Counted from the stretch's first letter, positions 17,154-25,939 are shown. The stretch is DNA of 64,000 nucleotides from RUG14871 sp045539425 (GCA_045539425.1 JAZQFH010000036.1:1-64000), one strand, 5' to 3'. The notes: a model not told the origin generated them from the letters alone. A program made the numbers and translations.

Positions 17154-18119
17154 TTAGATCTTGTCGTTGCAGCCGAGAACATCAATGATTTTGTGTTTGA
17201 CTAACTGTTTGATGTTTTCACGTGCCGGTTTCAGATACTGACGCGGGTCGAAATCTGCCGGATGATCATGGAAATACTTACGGATCGTGCCTGTCATGGC
17301 TAAACGTAAGTCAGAGTCAATGTTGATTTTGCAGACAGCCAGCTTGGAAGCTTCTCTTAACTGTTCTTCCGGAACACCAACTGCATCCGGCATATTGCCG
17401 CCGTTTTCATTGATCATCTTGACATATTCCTGTGGAACGGAGCTGGAGCCGTGTAATACGATTGGGAATCCCGGTAAACGTTTGGAAACTTCTTCCAGGA
17501 TGTCGAAACGGAGCGGAGGTGGTACTAAGACGCCTTCTTCGTTTCTTGTGCACTGTTCCGGTTTGAACTTGTATGCGCCGTGGCTAGTGCCGATGGCGAT
17601 TGCCAGGGAGTCACAACCTGTTCTTCTGACGAATTCTTCAACGTCTTCCGGACGTGTGTAGGAGGAATCTTCTGCAGAAACCTTAACATCATCTTCCACA
17701 CCAGCCAGAGTTCCTAATTCTGCTTCAACAACAACACCGTGTGCATGAGCATATTCAACAACTTTTCTCGTGATTTCGATATTTTCTTCGAACGGTTTGC
17801 TGGAAGCATCAATCATAACGGATGTGAAACCATCATCAATGCAGGATTTGCATGTTTCGAATGAATCACCATGGTCTAAATGTAAAGCGATTGGTAAGCC
17901 AGTTTCGATTTCAGCAGCTTCAACTAATTTTACTAAATATGTGCGGTTTGCATAAGCACGTGCACCTTTGGAAACCTGTAAAATAACCGGAGCGTTGCAT
18001 TCTTTCGCAGCTTCCGTAATGCCCTGGATGATTTCCATGTTATTGACGTTGAAAGCGCCGATTGCATAGCCACCCTTATAGGCCTTTTCGAACATTTCTT
18101 TTGTTGTTACTAATGGCAT
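17154..18119 (-). CDS. fba: Class II fructose-1,6-bisphosphate aldolase
   Basis: Zinc-dependent glycolytic and gluconeogenic enzyme interconverting fructose bisphosphate with DHAP and glyceraldehyde-3-phosphate. Starts MPLVTTKEMFEKA, with GAFNVNN, the zinc and catalytic segment LHLDHGDSFE (about residues 79-88), VVVEAELG and IGTSHGAYK, all typical of class II type. Length 321 is slightly above the B. subtilis FbaA class. AAAGGAG lies 12 nt before the ATG. Codon use is strongly biased, as expected for a highly expressed gene. Monocistronic with a strong terminator. Confidence 0.96.
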   Translation of the reverse strand: MPLVTTKEMFEKAYKGGYAIGAFNVNNMEIIQGITEAAKECNAPVILQVSKGARAYANRTYLVKLVEAAEIETGLPIALHLDHGDSFETCKSCIDDGFTSVMIDASSKPFEENIEITRKVVEYAHAHGVVVEAELGTLAGVEDDVKVSAEDSSYTRPEDVEEFVRRTGCDSLAIAIGTSHGAYKFKPEQCTRNEEGVLVPPPLRFDILEEVSKRLPGFPIVLHGSSSVPQEYVKMINENGGNMPDAVGVPEEQLREASKLAVCKINIDSDLRLAMTGTIRKYFHDHPADFDPRQYLKPARENIKQLVKHKIIDVLGCNDKI

Positions 18120-18212
18120 AATATTTTAAATCTCCTTTATTCTATTATCATTTTATACCAATTCTGTGGTAAATGAAACAATAAATCCCGATTTCGGAAG
18201 TGAAATCAGAGC

Positions 18213-19052
18213 TTAATAAACGCGTGCTTCACACTCTTCCAGAGCCGTGATGATATTGTCCAGATCCGTAACTTCCTTCTCTTCCAGCGTTCCGCTGTCC
18301 ACTGCTTTTGCCAGTGTCGGATCAATCGGAAGCTGTGCGATATACGGAATTCCGTAGCTGTCCGCAATCTCTTCCAGACGGCTTTCCCCGAAGACGGAAA
18401 TCTTCTCACCGCAGTGCGGGCAGAGGACATAGCTCATGTTCTCGACCAGGCCGAGAACCGGCAGGTTCACCATCTCTGCCATCTTGATGGATTTTTCCAC
18501 GATCATGCCGACCAGCTCCTGCGGAGTGGATACGACAACGACACCGCTGAGCGGAATGGACTGATATACCGTCAGAACCGCATCTGCCGTTCCCGGAGGC
18601 AAATCCACCAGCATGAAGTCCACATCATCCCAGTATACATCGCTCCAGAACTGCTGGATGATGTTTCCGATGATCGGGCCTCTCCAGGCGACCGGATCAC
18701 TTTCATTTTCTACAAGCAGGTTCAGTGACATCAGTTTGATGCCGGACTTGCTGAGGGCAGGCAGGATACCGATGCCGTCTCCCATCGCCTTTTCCTTAAT
18801 ACCGAATGTCTTCGGAATGGACGGTCCTGTGATATCCGCATCCAGAATCGCGACGTTATAGCCCTTCTTTCTTAACGCAATGGCCAGAAGTGAAGTAACC
18901 ATGGATTTTCCGACACCGCCTTTTCCGCTGGCAATGCCGATGACTTTCTTGATGTGGTTGGTTTCCTTTGTTTTTGCCAGGAAGCTGTTCGGATCTCTTT
19001 CAGCACATGCTTCGGAGCAGTTGGAACAGTCTCTGTTGCAGCTGTTGCTCAT
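18213..19052 (-). CDS. mrp: Mrp/NBP35-family Fe-S cluster carrier ATPase
   Basis: P-loop ATPase that carries and hands over Fe-S clusters to apoproteins. N-terminal cysteine cluster C5, C9, C12, C16 (NBP35/ferredoxin-like); deviant Walker A SGKGGVGKS (42-50); Walker B MLVDLPPGTAD; and the C-terminal CPHC pair that binds the bridging 4Fe-4S cluster at the dimer interface. 279 residues. The start lies 18 bp after rlmD, and rlmD itself needs a 4Fe-4S cluster, so the pair may be one transcript. SD AAGGGA is rather far (about 12 nt). Confidence 0.92.
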   Translation of the reverse strand: MSNSCNRDCSNCSEACAERDPNSFLAKTKETNHIKKVIGIASGKGGVGKSMVTSLLAIALRKKGYNVAILDADITGPSIPKTFGIKEKAMGDGIGILPALSKSGIKLMSLNLLVENESDPVAWRGPIIGNIIQQFWSDVYWDDVDFMLVDLPPGTADAVLTVYQSIPLSGVVVVSTPQELVGMIVEKSIKMAEMVNLPVLGLVENMSYVLCPHCGEKISVFGESRLEEIADSYGIPYIAQLPIDPTLAKAVDSGTLEEKEVTDLDNIITALEECEARVY

Positions 19053-19070
19053 ACTTTTTACATTCCCTTC

Positions 19071-20375
19071 TTATTTTTTTCTTTGCAGATACGTCACACT
19101 CTCCACTAACGGTGTTTCACTGAAGAGATCGTATGGCGTTGTTTCCACGAGCTGATAATTGGTGCTCAGCCTCTGAAGATTCTTGGCCAGCGTACTCGGA
19201 TTACATGAGACGTACACGAGTTTCTTTGCCTTGCTTTTCAGGATGGCATCAATCATCTGGTCGGACAGTCCGCTGCGCGGAGGGTCCACTACTATTGTAT
19301 CAAAATGATGTGATTTATTTAAGATTAATAACTCTTTTGCGGCATCCCCGCAGATAAATTCCAGATCTTTCTGCCGGTTTTCCTCCGCATTCTTTTTCGC
19401 GTCCGTAATGGCCAGCGGATTGTTCTCGATTCCGATGACTTTCTTTGCCTTCTGCTTTAGGAACAGACTCATCGAACCGATTCCGCAATAGGCATCCAAC
19501 ACCGTTTCATCTGCGTCCAGGTAGGTTGCCGCATGCTCATACATGCGGATCGCCTGCGTCCGGTTCAGCTGGAAAAAGGCGCTTGGAGAAAGGTAGATCG
19601 TAAAGTCCTTCAGAGAGCAGCGGATTTTCCTTCTTCCGTAGAGGTGACTGATATCCTTCTTAAAGAATGTCAAAACCCGCTTATCGGTAATGACGCTTTC
19701 ATAAATCGAGACCAAACCGTCGATCTCCTTCAGACTCTCCAGTGCCTCCCCTTCCAGAATATGGGCGGAAGTCACAAACGTTGCCTGATATTCCTCTTCG
19801 AATCCGCGCAGTAACAGATAGCGCAGACCGTTTTTGTTTCCTCTTTCATCTACCGCGATCTGATACCGGTTCAGAACCGTCAGGATCTTTTTTGCCATGG
19901 CATTCAGACCGTCTGTGTGCACATAGCAGTTTTTCACGGGTACGATATGATTGCTGTTGGGCTCACAGATCCCGAGCCGGATCTTACCCTGATGAAGCGC
20001 AAACGGCAGTTTCAGCTGATTGCGGTAATGCCTTTCCGGATTCTCTACAATCGGATGAATGATCAGCTCCGAAACATCCGCGTATTTCTCGAGTGCTTCG
20101 ACAAACAGGTCTGTTTTATACTGCAGCTGCTTCTCATAATCGATGGAAATAAACGGGCATCCCGGGCACGCTTCATTTCCGCATTTCGCCTTTTTGTGCT
20201 CCGGAATCGTTTTGAGCGTCTTTTCCTTTCTCGCGATGAAGTAGGTCTCGTTCCGTTTCACGATCCTCGCGTCAACGATCTCATTCGGGAAGCATCCCGG
20301 AACAAAGACCGGTTTACGCTGATAGTATCCGATGCCTTCCCCGTTGATTCCCAGTTTTTTGATTTCTAATTTCAT
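19071..20375 (-). CDS. rlmD: RlmD-type 23S rRNA (uracil-C5)-methyltransferase
   Basis: SAM-dependent m5U methyltransferase of the TrmA/RlmCD family. A short TRAM-like N-terminal domain precedes the 4Fe-4S cysteines in CGNEACPGCPF, then the SAM site LDAYCGIGSMSL, DPPRSG and the nucleophile segment VYVSCNPSTL (catalytic Cys). Start ATG 20375 is chosen over the upstream TTG (20387) because GGGAG lies 5 nt before it. 434 residues. Whether it modifies one or both of the known uridines is not readable. Confidence 0.92.
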   Translation of the reverse strand: MKLEIKKLGINGEGIGYYQRKPVFVPGCFPNEIVDARIVKRNETYFIARKEKTLKTIPEHKKAKCGNEACPGCPFISIDYEKQLQYKTDLFVEALEKYADVSELIIHPIVENPERHYRNQLKLPFALHQGKIRLGICEPNSNHIVPVKNCYVHTDGLNAMAKKILTVLNRYQIAVDERGNKNGLRYLLLRGFEEEYQATFVTSAHILEGEALESLKEIDGLVSIYESVITDKRVLTFFKKDISHLYGRRKIRCSLKDFTIYLSPSAFFQLNRTQAIRMYEHAATYLDADETVLDAYCGIGSMSLFLKQKAKKVIGIENNPLAITDAKKNAEENRQKDLEFICGDAAKELLILNKSHHFDTIVVDPPRSGLSDQMIDAILKSKAKKLVYVSCNPSTLAKNLQRLSTNYQLVETTPYDLFSETPLVESVTYLQRKK

Positions 20376-20393
20376 ACAATCTCCCAAAGATGA

Positions 20394-20415
20394 AAAAAAC
20401 TGCCGCAGCAGTTTT
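20394..20415 (-). terminator. Terminator after the pyrophosphatase-like gene
   Basis: Stem AAAACTGC / GCAGTTTT followed by T's on the minus strand, overlapping the stop codon at 20414. Confidence 0.75.
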
Positions 20416-20815
20416 ATTCGCTCACTGACCAGCCCGGGACTTCATCACCGCGACGGATCAGAACTCCCTTCTGGAAATCTGTCTTATTCAGGAAATGGAG
20501 GATCTGCTTTTCCTCTTCTTCCGTACATCCTACCAGTAATTTTACTTCCAGATCCTTCTTCAGAAGGTCTGCGGCAATGACCATTGCTTCCACATGATCA
20601 ACATCTCTGCTTCCGCGGAACACGCAGATTCCCGGATCTTCCGGATATGTGTCATCCAGATACCCGTACTGTGTCGGATAGACCAGATTCGGATACAGCG
20701 GATGATGATCATTTCTCTCCCGCGTGATAATCAAGCGGTTTGAGAAGAACATGGTATCGATTTTCTGCCAGAAAAACGCATTGTTCAAATAATTTTTTTC
20801 ATTCATACTGCTCAC
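20414..20815 (-). CDS. Inorganic pyrophosphatase-like protein with degenerate active site
   Basis: 133-residue protein with the opening layout of family I pyrophosphatase-like proteins (FWQKID, then the region LYPNLVYPTQYGYLDDT). The family signature needs three metal-binding Asp in a D.D..D pattern; the aligned stretch here is YPEDPGICVFRGS, where by-eye alignment puts Glu, Pro and Cys at those positions. A shorter C-terminal half holds DLLKKDLEVKLLVGC, then an EEEEKQILHFLN helix. It is probably not an active pyrophosphatase. It overlaps the upstream membrane protein by 4 bp (ATGA). Confidence 0.65.
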   Translation of the reverse strand: MSSMNEKNYLNNAFFWQKIDTMFFSNRLIITRERNDHHPLYPNLVYPTQYGYLDDTYPEDPGICVFRGSRDVDHVEAMVIAADLLKKDLEVKLLVGCTEEEEKQILHFLNKTDFQKGVLIRRGDEVPGWSVSE

Positions 20816-21306
20816 CTTTTTTTAATAAAAGTATCTTTAACCTTTTTGAAACTGACTTCCTGTTTTTCTTCTTTTTCGGCAGCTAACTTGCGCATCGCTC
20901 TGACGACCGGGAAGATATAAAGCGTCTCTACCCCGATCATGGATCCGTCGGTAAGGTAGAGCACCAGCACATCTCCGCTTCCGGCCCGTCCTTCCCGATA
21001 AGTCCATTTGGCAATTTCATCCAGATAGATCAGCCTCGCCGTGTCATCCGTACGGCTATAGGAAACAATGTACTGGTCCGTGATGCGGATCAGCGGCTGG
21101 TCTTTGGCTAAAAAGCCCACAGTCAGAACAAGAATAATAAAGATAATTCCAAAAATACGTGTCTGAGGAAAATATACGAGCACACAGCCCAAAAGAACCA
21201 GCAGAACAATGGACGCATACGGCTTGGAATTCTGTTTCAGAACCAGTTCGCCATCCTGCGGGATGTCATTGATACGGATTGTACGATCTTTTACCTGTTT
21301 GCTCAT
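20812..21306 (-). CDS. Two-TM membrane protein with PH-like C-terminal domain; function unknown
   Basis: Not recognised to a named family. A basic N-terminus is followed by two close TM helices (about 30-47 and 50-67) and then about 95 cytoplasmic residues. These consist of beta strands and a final helix (ITDQYIVSYSR, IYLDEIAKWTYRE, DVLVLYLTDGSMIGVE), a pattern like small bacterial PH-type domains. GAGGTT SD; promoter at 21325-21353. Coupled by ATGA to the pyrophosphatase-like gene, so the two likely act together. Confidence 0.6.
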   Translation of the reverse strand: MSKQVKDRTIRINDIPQDGELVLKQNSKPYASIVLLVLLGCVLVYFPQTRIFGIIFIILVLTVGFLAKDQPLIRITDQYIVSYSRTDDTARLIYLDEIAKWTYREGRAGSGDVLVLYLTDGSMIGVETLYIFPVVRAMRKLAAEKEEKQEVSFKKVKDTFIKKR

Positions 21307-21324
21307 AAAATAACCTCAAACTAC

Positions 21325-21353
21325 ATTATACTTGTCTGTCTATGAGAATGCAA
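21325..21353 (-). promoter_or_regulatory. Promoter of the PH-like/pyrophosphatase-like pair
   Basis: TTGCAT (21348-21353), 17-bp spacer, TATAAT (21325-21330), about 18 bp before the ATG at 21306. Confidence 0.6.
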
Positions 21354-21446
21354 GAAAGCCGAAAACCGATGAAAGAACTATAGGTTCGTTTTCATTTATT
21401 TTTCATAATCTGAAGTGTCCCGCACGGCTGATTTCGAAGATTCCCC

Positions 21447-21474
21447 TTTCCAAGCGGAAAAATTGTGCTATAAT
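21447..21474 (+). promoter_or_regulatory. Promoter of tRNA-Glu
   Basis: TTTCCA (21447-21452), 16-bp spacer, TATAAT (21469-21474), 10 bp before the tRNA 5' end. Confidence 0.6.
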
Positions 21475-21484
21475 AGTGCTACAT

Positions 21485-21561
21485 GGTCCGTTGGTGAAGC
21501 GGTCTAACACACTGGATTCTCATTCCAGCATGCACGGGTTCGAACCCCGTACGGACTACCA
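21485..21561 (+). tRNA. tRNA-Glu (anticodon CUC)
   Basis: 77 nt with encoded CCA. Acceptor GGTCCGT / ACGGACT (one G-U), anticodon stem CTGGA / TCCAG with loop TTCTCAT giving CTC; T-arm ACGGG / CCCGT. Confidence 0.93.
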
Positions 21562-21572
21562 TTGCTAGTAAA

Positions 21573-21600
21573 AGGTACTTGCGATTGCAGGTGCCTTTTT
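21573..21600 (+). terminator. Terminator of tRNA-Glu
   Basis: Stem GGTACTTGC / GCAGGTGCC (two G-U pairs) followed by five T. Confidence 0.75.
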
Positions 21601-21651
21601 CTATTATAGGAAGCATCGTGAAGGAAAAACTGATTTTTCTTCATTTTATAT

Positions 21652-21680
21652 TTGAATTTTATAAAAAGTTGTTGTAATAT
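21652..21680 (+). promoter_or_regulatory. Promoter of tRNA-Gln
   Basis: TTGAAT (21652-21657), 17-bp spacer, TAATAT (21675-21680), 13 bp before the tRNA. Confidence 0.6.
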
Positions 21681-21693
21681 ATAGAGGCAACGT

Positions 21694-21769
21694 TGGGGTA
21701 TAGCCAAGCGGTAAGGCAACGGACTCTGACTCCGTCATTTCGAAGGTTCGAATCCTTCTACCCCAGCCA
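21694..21769 (+). tRNA. tRNA-Gln (anticodon CUG)
   Basis: 76 nt with encoded CCA. Acceptor TGGGGTA / TACCCCA, anticodon stem ACGGA / TCCGT with loop CTCTGAC giving CTG. Confidence 0.94.
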
Positions 21770-21777
21770 ATAGAAAA

Positions 21778-21803
21778 CAAACCGGGAAAATCCCGGTTTT
21801 TTT
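21778..21803 (+). terminator. Terminator of tRNA-Gln
   Basis: Stem AACCGGGA / TCCCGGTT followed by five T. Confidence 0.85.
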
Positions 21804-21940
21804 ATGCCATCTGTCATACAGATTTATGAAATTGACTAAGTTTCCTCTTTTTTTCACTTTCTTTTTCTCTGTAAATCAGTATAATAGAAATTTGCTTCTG
21901 TATCTTCCCCTTTCAAAACATATAGAAGCAAACCTGTATT

Positions 21941-21971
21941 TGAAAAGGTTACGCTTTCCACGTAACCTTTT
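21941..21971 (-). terminator. Terminator of the LtaS-like gene
   Basis: Minus-strand stem AAAAGGTTACG / CGTAACCTTTT with a 7-nt loop, directly after the stop at 21973; symmetric A and T runs. Confidence 0.75.
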
Positions 21972-21972
21972 T

Positions 21973-23898
21973 CTATTCAAACACGTAACGGTAGTAGTCA
22001 TTGTTGATGAGCAGACTCGAGATAACGGCACGGTTATTGACGATGGCATTCATCCGTTCAACATATGCGTCATCGACTGTAACGCCTTCTTTCGGAACAA
22101 ACTTGTTGCTGCGGGCATAATAGCGGCCGTAGTCCGACACCCAGGAGTGATTCTGGAAAATTGCCAGACCTTCCGCATTGCTCAGAATATCCTTTCCGAT
22201 AAGGAAGCGGGAATCGTATGGCAGATCAAAGAGGTTGTAGATCGTCGGCATGACATCGATCTGACTGCCGACTTTCGTGATCGTCGTCGGAGTCATCCCC
22301 GCGTTATAGAGAATGAAGTTGCTGTGATTGATTTCAATCACACCGTCTTTTTCATACGTACTCAGCTCGTTGACCTGCTCATCTGTCAGATAGTACGGAT
22401 AGTGATCACCCACTAAGGCAATGACCGTATCTTCCAGCTTGCCGTTCTCTTCCAGCTTCTGCAATAACAGTTCCAGTGCCCTGTCGAGTTCAATCTCGCC
22501 TCCAAGATATGCCAGCGCCTCATCCGATACGCCGAGATTCAGCGAGCGCAGATAATCCTCATATTTTGCACTCATTCCGTTTTCGCTCGGATCAAAGTCA
22601 TACGAACCGTGCCCGGAGATCGTGACGTAATAGGTCATGAAGTGCTCTTCGTTGATGTATTCGGGGACAGTGGCTTCGATCATCTCGATATCACTCTGCG
22701 GCCATTTTCCGCAGTTGATCATCTCTTCCAATCCGTTCCGGCAGGCCTTGTAATTATGGAACCCCGCCGCTTTCAGATACTGATCCCTGCTCTGGAAGTT
22801 ATAGACGCCGTTATGATAGGCAAACGTGCTGTAACCCGCATCATTGAACAGTTTCCCGATGGCAAACGGATAATAGTTTTCTCCCCGTTTGAAGCTCTGT
22901 AACATGCTGTTGCCGTTATAGAGGCTGGTGAGTTCCTGTAATTCCCCGCCGATCGTGCTGTTGATGGTCGGGGTATAGAAATCCGTGAAGTAGAACCCTT
23001 CATGGATCATCTTGTAAAGTGTCGGCGTACGCGTCTTCTCAACCGCAATCTCATTGAAACTTTCTGCCAGAATGAAGATCAGATTCTTCCCTTCAAACAT
23101 TCCCGTATACTGGTTGCTCAGTGTCGGTCTTTCATGCGAGAAGAACTCGTGCAGCTGTAAAATCGTCTCATCCTCTTCCGCAGCCATCAAGGCGTCAAAA
23201 TCAACATCCAGTGCATGCGGCTCATACATATGTTTCACCTCAGGCAAGAATTCCAGAATGGAGCCTTCCTCCTCGATCACTTCGATTTCATCCTCAACTC
23301 CCACTGTGCGCTTCACTCCGTCAATCAGTAAAGACGGAACCGCGCCGTAGTTTTCCACGCTCATCTGCATATTGTGGTGGCGGATGGACAGATCAAAGGC
23401 ATTGCTGATGCGGCTGGACAGATAGAGCGAGCCTCCATACAGCAGAATGGATGCCATGACAAAACCCAGACGGATCCGGCGTTTTTTGCCTCTCACAAAG
23501 GAAATATGCTTATGGAAGATAATGCTCAGTAACAGCGGCAAAAGGATCAGCAGAATGCCGAAACTCTGCGAGAAGATGAGTTTGATCATCTCTTTGGAGA
23601 AAGAGAAGACCTGCTCTGCCGCCGCAATAAGACCCCACTCAAAGTAGAATCCGAACAGCGTATCCAGACACAGCTGCATGCCGAAATAGAACGACAGGAC
23701 AAAAAGATTCAGATAATACAGAACCTTATGCACCTTTTCCGGAAGCAGTGAATGGAGCCATGCAACCAGCGATCCGATCGCAATTCCACCCAAAGGAATC
23801 GTCAGGAGATTCACGTTGAAAGGAATCCTTAAGAGGAATTTCAAAAGGATCTCCCAGTAGATATAGAACAGTGGATAAAGAATTGCGACTCGTATCAT
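21973..23898 (-). CDS. LTA synthase-like sulfatase-fold membrane protein
   Basis: Polyglycerol-phosphate-type synthase of the LtaS/sulfatase family, acting outside the membrane on phosphatidylglycerol. Five hydrophobic helices cover residues 1-165, then a linker, and the extracellular catalytic domain from about 270. Metal and nucleophile residues: Glu279 in ILAESFNE, Thr315 in TINSTIGGE (the nucleophile position) and the ALVGDHYPYY motif near residue 490. LtaS enzymes use Thr, so no formylglycine maturase is needed. SD AGGA precedes the ATG. It has its own terminator and no neighbouring teichoic acid gene. Whether it is the main LTA synthase or a primase-like paralogue is undetermined. Confidence 0.88.
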   Translation of the reverse strand: MIRVAILYPLFYIYWEILLKFLLRIPFNVNLLTIPLGGIAIGSLVAWLHSLLPEKVHKVLYYLNLFVLSFYFGMQLCLDTLFGFYFEWGLIAAAEQVFSFSKEMIKLIFSQSFGILLILLPLLLSIIFHKHISFVRGKKRRIRLGFVMASILLYGGSLYLSSRISNAFDLSIRHHNMQMSVENYGAVPSLLIDGVKRTVGVEDEIEVIEEEGSILEFLPEVKHMYEPHALDVDFDALMAAEEDETILQLHEFFSHERPTLSNQYTGMFEGKNLIFILAESFNEIAVEKTRTPTLYKMIHEGFYFTDFYTPTINSTIGGELQELTSLYNGNSMLQSFKRGENYYPFAIGKLFNDAGYSTFAYHNGVYNFQSRDQYLKAAGFHNYKACRNGLEEMINCGKWPQSDIEMIEATVPEYINEEHFMTYYVTISGHGSYDFDPSENGMSAKYEDYLRSLNLGVSDEALAYLGGEIELDRALELLLQKLEENGKLEDTVIALVGDHYPYYLTDEQVNELSTYEKDGVIEINHSNFILYNAGMTPTTITKVGSQIDVMPTIYNLFDLPYDSRFLIGKDILSNAEGLAIFQNHSWVSDYGRYYARSNKFVPKEGVTVDDAYVERMNAIVNNRAVISSLLINNDYYRYVFE

Positions 23899-23964
23899 GA
23901 ATTTTTTTCCTGACTTTATTTATTATAAATGTATTTTTTGAATTGTAAACCGACAACACCCGCA

Positions 23965-23993
23965 AAGAAAAACTCCGGGGTCTCCCCCGGAGT
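23965..23993 (-). terminator. Terminator of the xth operon
   Basis: Stem ACTCCGGGG / CCCCGGAGT followed by TTTTTC on the minus strand. Confidence 0.85.
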
Positions 23994-24006
23994 AATGGTT
24001 TTATAT

Positions 24007-24762
24007 CTATTTCAGGATCAGTCCCACCGGACAATGATCAGAGCCGTAGATATCGTCATAAATCACGGCATCTTCCAGTTTCTCTTTCAGATCCTCCGTC
24101 ACTAAGAAATAATCAATTCTCCATCCCGCGTTATTCTTTCGCGCATTGAAGCGGTAGCTCCACCAGGAGTAGCGGCCGCTTGCTTCGGGATAGAAATAGC
24201 GGAAAGTATCGATGAAGCCGGAATTCAGAAGCACTGTCATCTTCTCGCGCTCCTGATCGGAGAAGCCGGCATTCCCGCGGTTCTCCTTCGGATGCTTCAG
24301 GTCAATCTCTTCATGGGCAACATTCAGATCGCCGCAGACAATGACCGGTTTTTTCTCATGCAGTTTGTGCAGATACGCGCGGAAGGCATCCTCCCACTCC
24401 ATGCGATAATCAATCCGCAAAAGTCCGTCCTTGCTGTTGGGCGTATAGACGCAGACCAGATAAAAATCTTCATACTCCGCCGTAAGGACCCGGCCTTCCT
24501 GATCGTGTTCTTCCACCCCGATTCCGTAGCTCACAGACAGCGGCTCACGCTTGGAGTAGATGGCAACCCCGGAGTAACCCTTACGCACAGCGGAATTATA
24601 GTACTGGTGATAGCCCGGCAGAACCATTTCCAGCTGATCCGGCTGCATCTTGGTTTCCTGCAGGCAGAACACATCCGCATCCTGCGCACGGAAAAAGTTC
24701 ATGAAATCATCTTTTTTCACAATGGCACGCAGGCCATTGACATTCCAGGAAATCAGTTTCAT
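24007..24762 (-). CDS. xth: Exodeoxyribonuclease III (AP endonuclease)
   Basis: Base-excision-repair nuclease cutting at abasic sites and degrading 3' ends. Endonuclease/exonuclease/phosphatase fold: SWNVNGLRA, the metal Glu in LQETK, the VYTPNS segment, GDLNVAHEEIDL with catalytic Asp and Asn, and terminal GSDHCPVGL with the catalytic His. 251 residues, normal length. Its ATG shares one base with the nitroreductase stop (TGATG), so translation is coupled in a three-gene operon. Confidence 0.95.
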   Translation of the reverse strand: MKLISWNVNGLRAIVKKDDFMNFFRAQDADVFCLQETKMQPDQLEMVLPGYHQYYNSAVRKGYSGVAIYSKREPLSVSYGIGVEEHDQEGRVLTAEYEDFYLVCVYTPNSKDGLLRIDYRMEWEDAFRAYLHKLHEKKPVIVCGDLNVAHEEIDLKHPKENRGNAGFSDQEREKMTVLLNSGFIDTFRYFYPEASGRYSWWSYRFNARKNNAGWRIDYFLVTEDLKEKLEDAVIYDDIYGSDHCPVGLILK

Positions 24763-25259
24763 CAGCGGATATAACTCACTTTAGCTTCATCAAAGCGGCT
24801 CTCAGCCTCTCTCTTTTCTGCCGGATAACCGAACTGTACGGACGCAACCGTTTCAAAGCTGTCCGGAAGATTCAGGATTCTCCTGTAAGCCAGAGAGCGC
24901 TCTTCTTTTGGCATTAGTGCACACCAGACGGAACCGATGCCCATGCTGTGTGCCTGCAACAACATGTTTTCAATGGCTGCACCGCAGTCCACCTGCGCAA
25001 AGCGGTCGTTGATGCCAACCTCATATCCGACGATAACCGCAAAGGCACAGTCTTCCGTCATCTTTGCGTAGGGATTCGCTTCTGCCAGCTCGGACAGTTT
25101 CTCACGGTTTGTCACAACGACAAAGCGCCATTCCTGTCGGTTGACGGCAGTCGGTGCCCAGAAGGCTGCCTCCAGAATTTCACGGATTTGCTCTTCTGTA
25201 ACCGGCTGATCCGTATATTTCCGGATCGAACGGCGGTTTTGAATGACTTCCAGTACCAT
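24762..25259 (-). CDS. Nitroreductase-family FMN oxidoreductase
   Basis: Small (165 residues) FMN-dependent NAD(P)H oxidoreductase. The FMN phosphate-binding motif RRSIRKYTDQPV is at 9-20; AAFWAPTAVNRQEWRF provides the ring-contacting segment; the second flavin contact region is IGSVWCALMP. The C-terminus is short, as in the compact nitroreductase subgroup, which acts as a dimer. Physiological acceptor unknown. It lies 2 bp after the preceding gene and overlaps xth. Confidence 0.88.
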   Translation of the reverse strand: MVLEVIQNRRSIRKYTDQPVTEEQIREILEAAFWAPTAVNRQEWRFVVVTNREKLSELAEANPYAKMTEDCAFAVIVGYEVGINDRFAQVDCGAAIENMLLQAHSMGIGSVWCALMPKEERSLAYRRILNLPDSFETVASVQFGYPAEKREAESRFDEAKVSYIR

Positions 25260-25261
25260 AT

Positions 25262-25933
25262 CTATTTCCTCCTGTAAACAATATATCCTTCATTCAGTGT
25301 CATGATGGCTCTTCCGTTGCGCATGACGATCAGATCCGCCACTTCATCCGGCTTGAGCACGGTTGCACCTTTGATGACTTCCTCATGGAAAAGTTTATGA
25401 AACTTATTGCAGTACGGCTTCAGAGAATCCGTCTCTTCCGCCTCACTGACATCATATGCCAGAGGCACTTTCACTTCATTTGATTTCGCAAAGAATTCCG
25501 CAATGCACTCTAAATCTTTGACAAAGCAGCCGCTGATCTTCAGCCACGGGTCCGGCGTTCCGCTCAGCTTTACGCTTCTGACCTCTTCCGGAGTATCCGC
25601 ATTGAGATAGAGCTCACAGCGCAGCGGGGCGTCATTGTCATCAAACACCTTTTGGATTTTCCTCAGAACATCTTCCGATACATTTGTCGTAACACTCACA
25701 TATCCCTGGGAGACGAGCTCGTTCATTTTCTCCAGCACGTTATCATCAAATACATCCTTTTTCACCAGTTTCTTAGCGTGCCGGATCTCACACAGGTTGA
25801 CATCCACCGGAATTGCTTCATAAGAGCGGTTCAGAATCTCTTCATTGCTTCCAATCTGACTGATAAAGGCATCCTCAATCAGGACAGCCTCATCACTAGC
25901 ATTTACTTTTGCGTTATATAATACCGTTAACAT
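25262..25933 (-). CDS. Degenerate amidohydrolase-like protein; function unknown
   Basis: Not recognised as a named family. Its ends resemble the beta-sandwich edges of amidohydrolases: residues 1-35 (LYNAKV, EAVLIEDAFISQIGSNEEIL) recall the start of YtcJ-type enzymes, and the last ~35 (LKPDEVADLIVMRNGRAI, then EGYIVYRRK) recall their end. Between them only ~150 residues remain instead of several hundred, and no HxH or other metal ligand set is visible. The start is convincing, but there is no SD: TATAAT ends 6 nt before the ATG, so the mRNA is probably leaderless. First gene of the operon with nitroreductase and xth. Confidence 0.55.
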   Translation of the reverse strand: MLTVLYNAKVNASDEAVLIEDAFISQIGSNEEILNRSYEAIPVDVNLCEIRHAKKLVKKDVFDDNVLEKMNELVSQGYVSVTTNVSEDVLRKIQKVFDDNDAPLRCELYLNADTPEEVRSVKLSGTPDPWLKISGCFVKDLECIAEFFAKSNEVKVPLAYDVSEAEETDSLKPYCNKFHKLFHEEVIKGATVLKPDEVADLIVMRNGRAIMTLNEGYIVYRRK

Positions 25934-25939
25934 ACTTTC

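Noticed and set aside
18185..18210. Terminator after mrp
   Set aside because: Arms GATTTC/GAAATC are short and no T-run follows on the minus strand.
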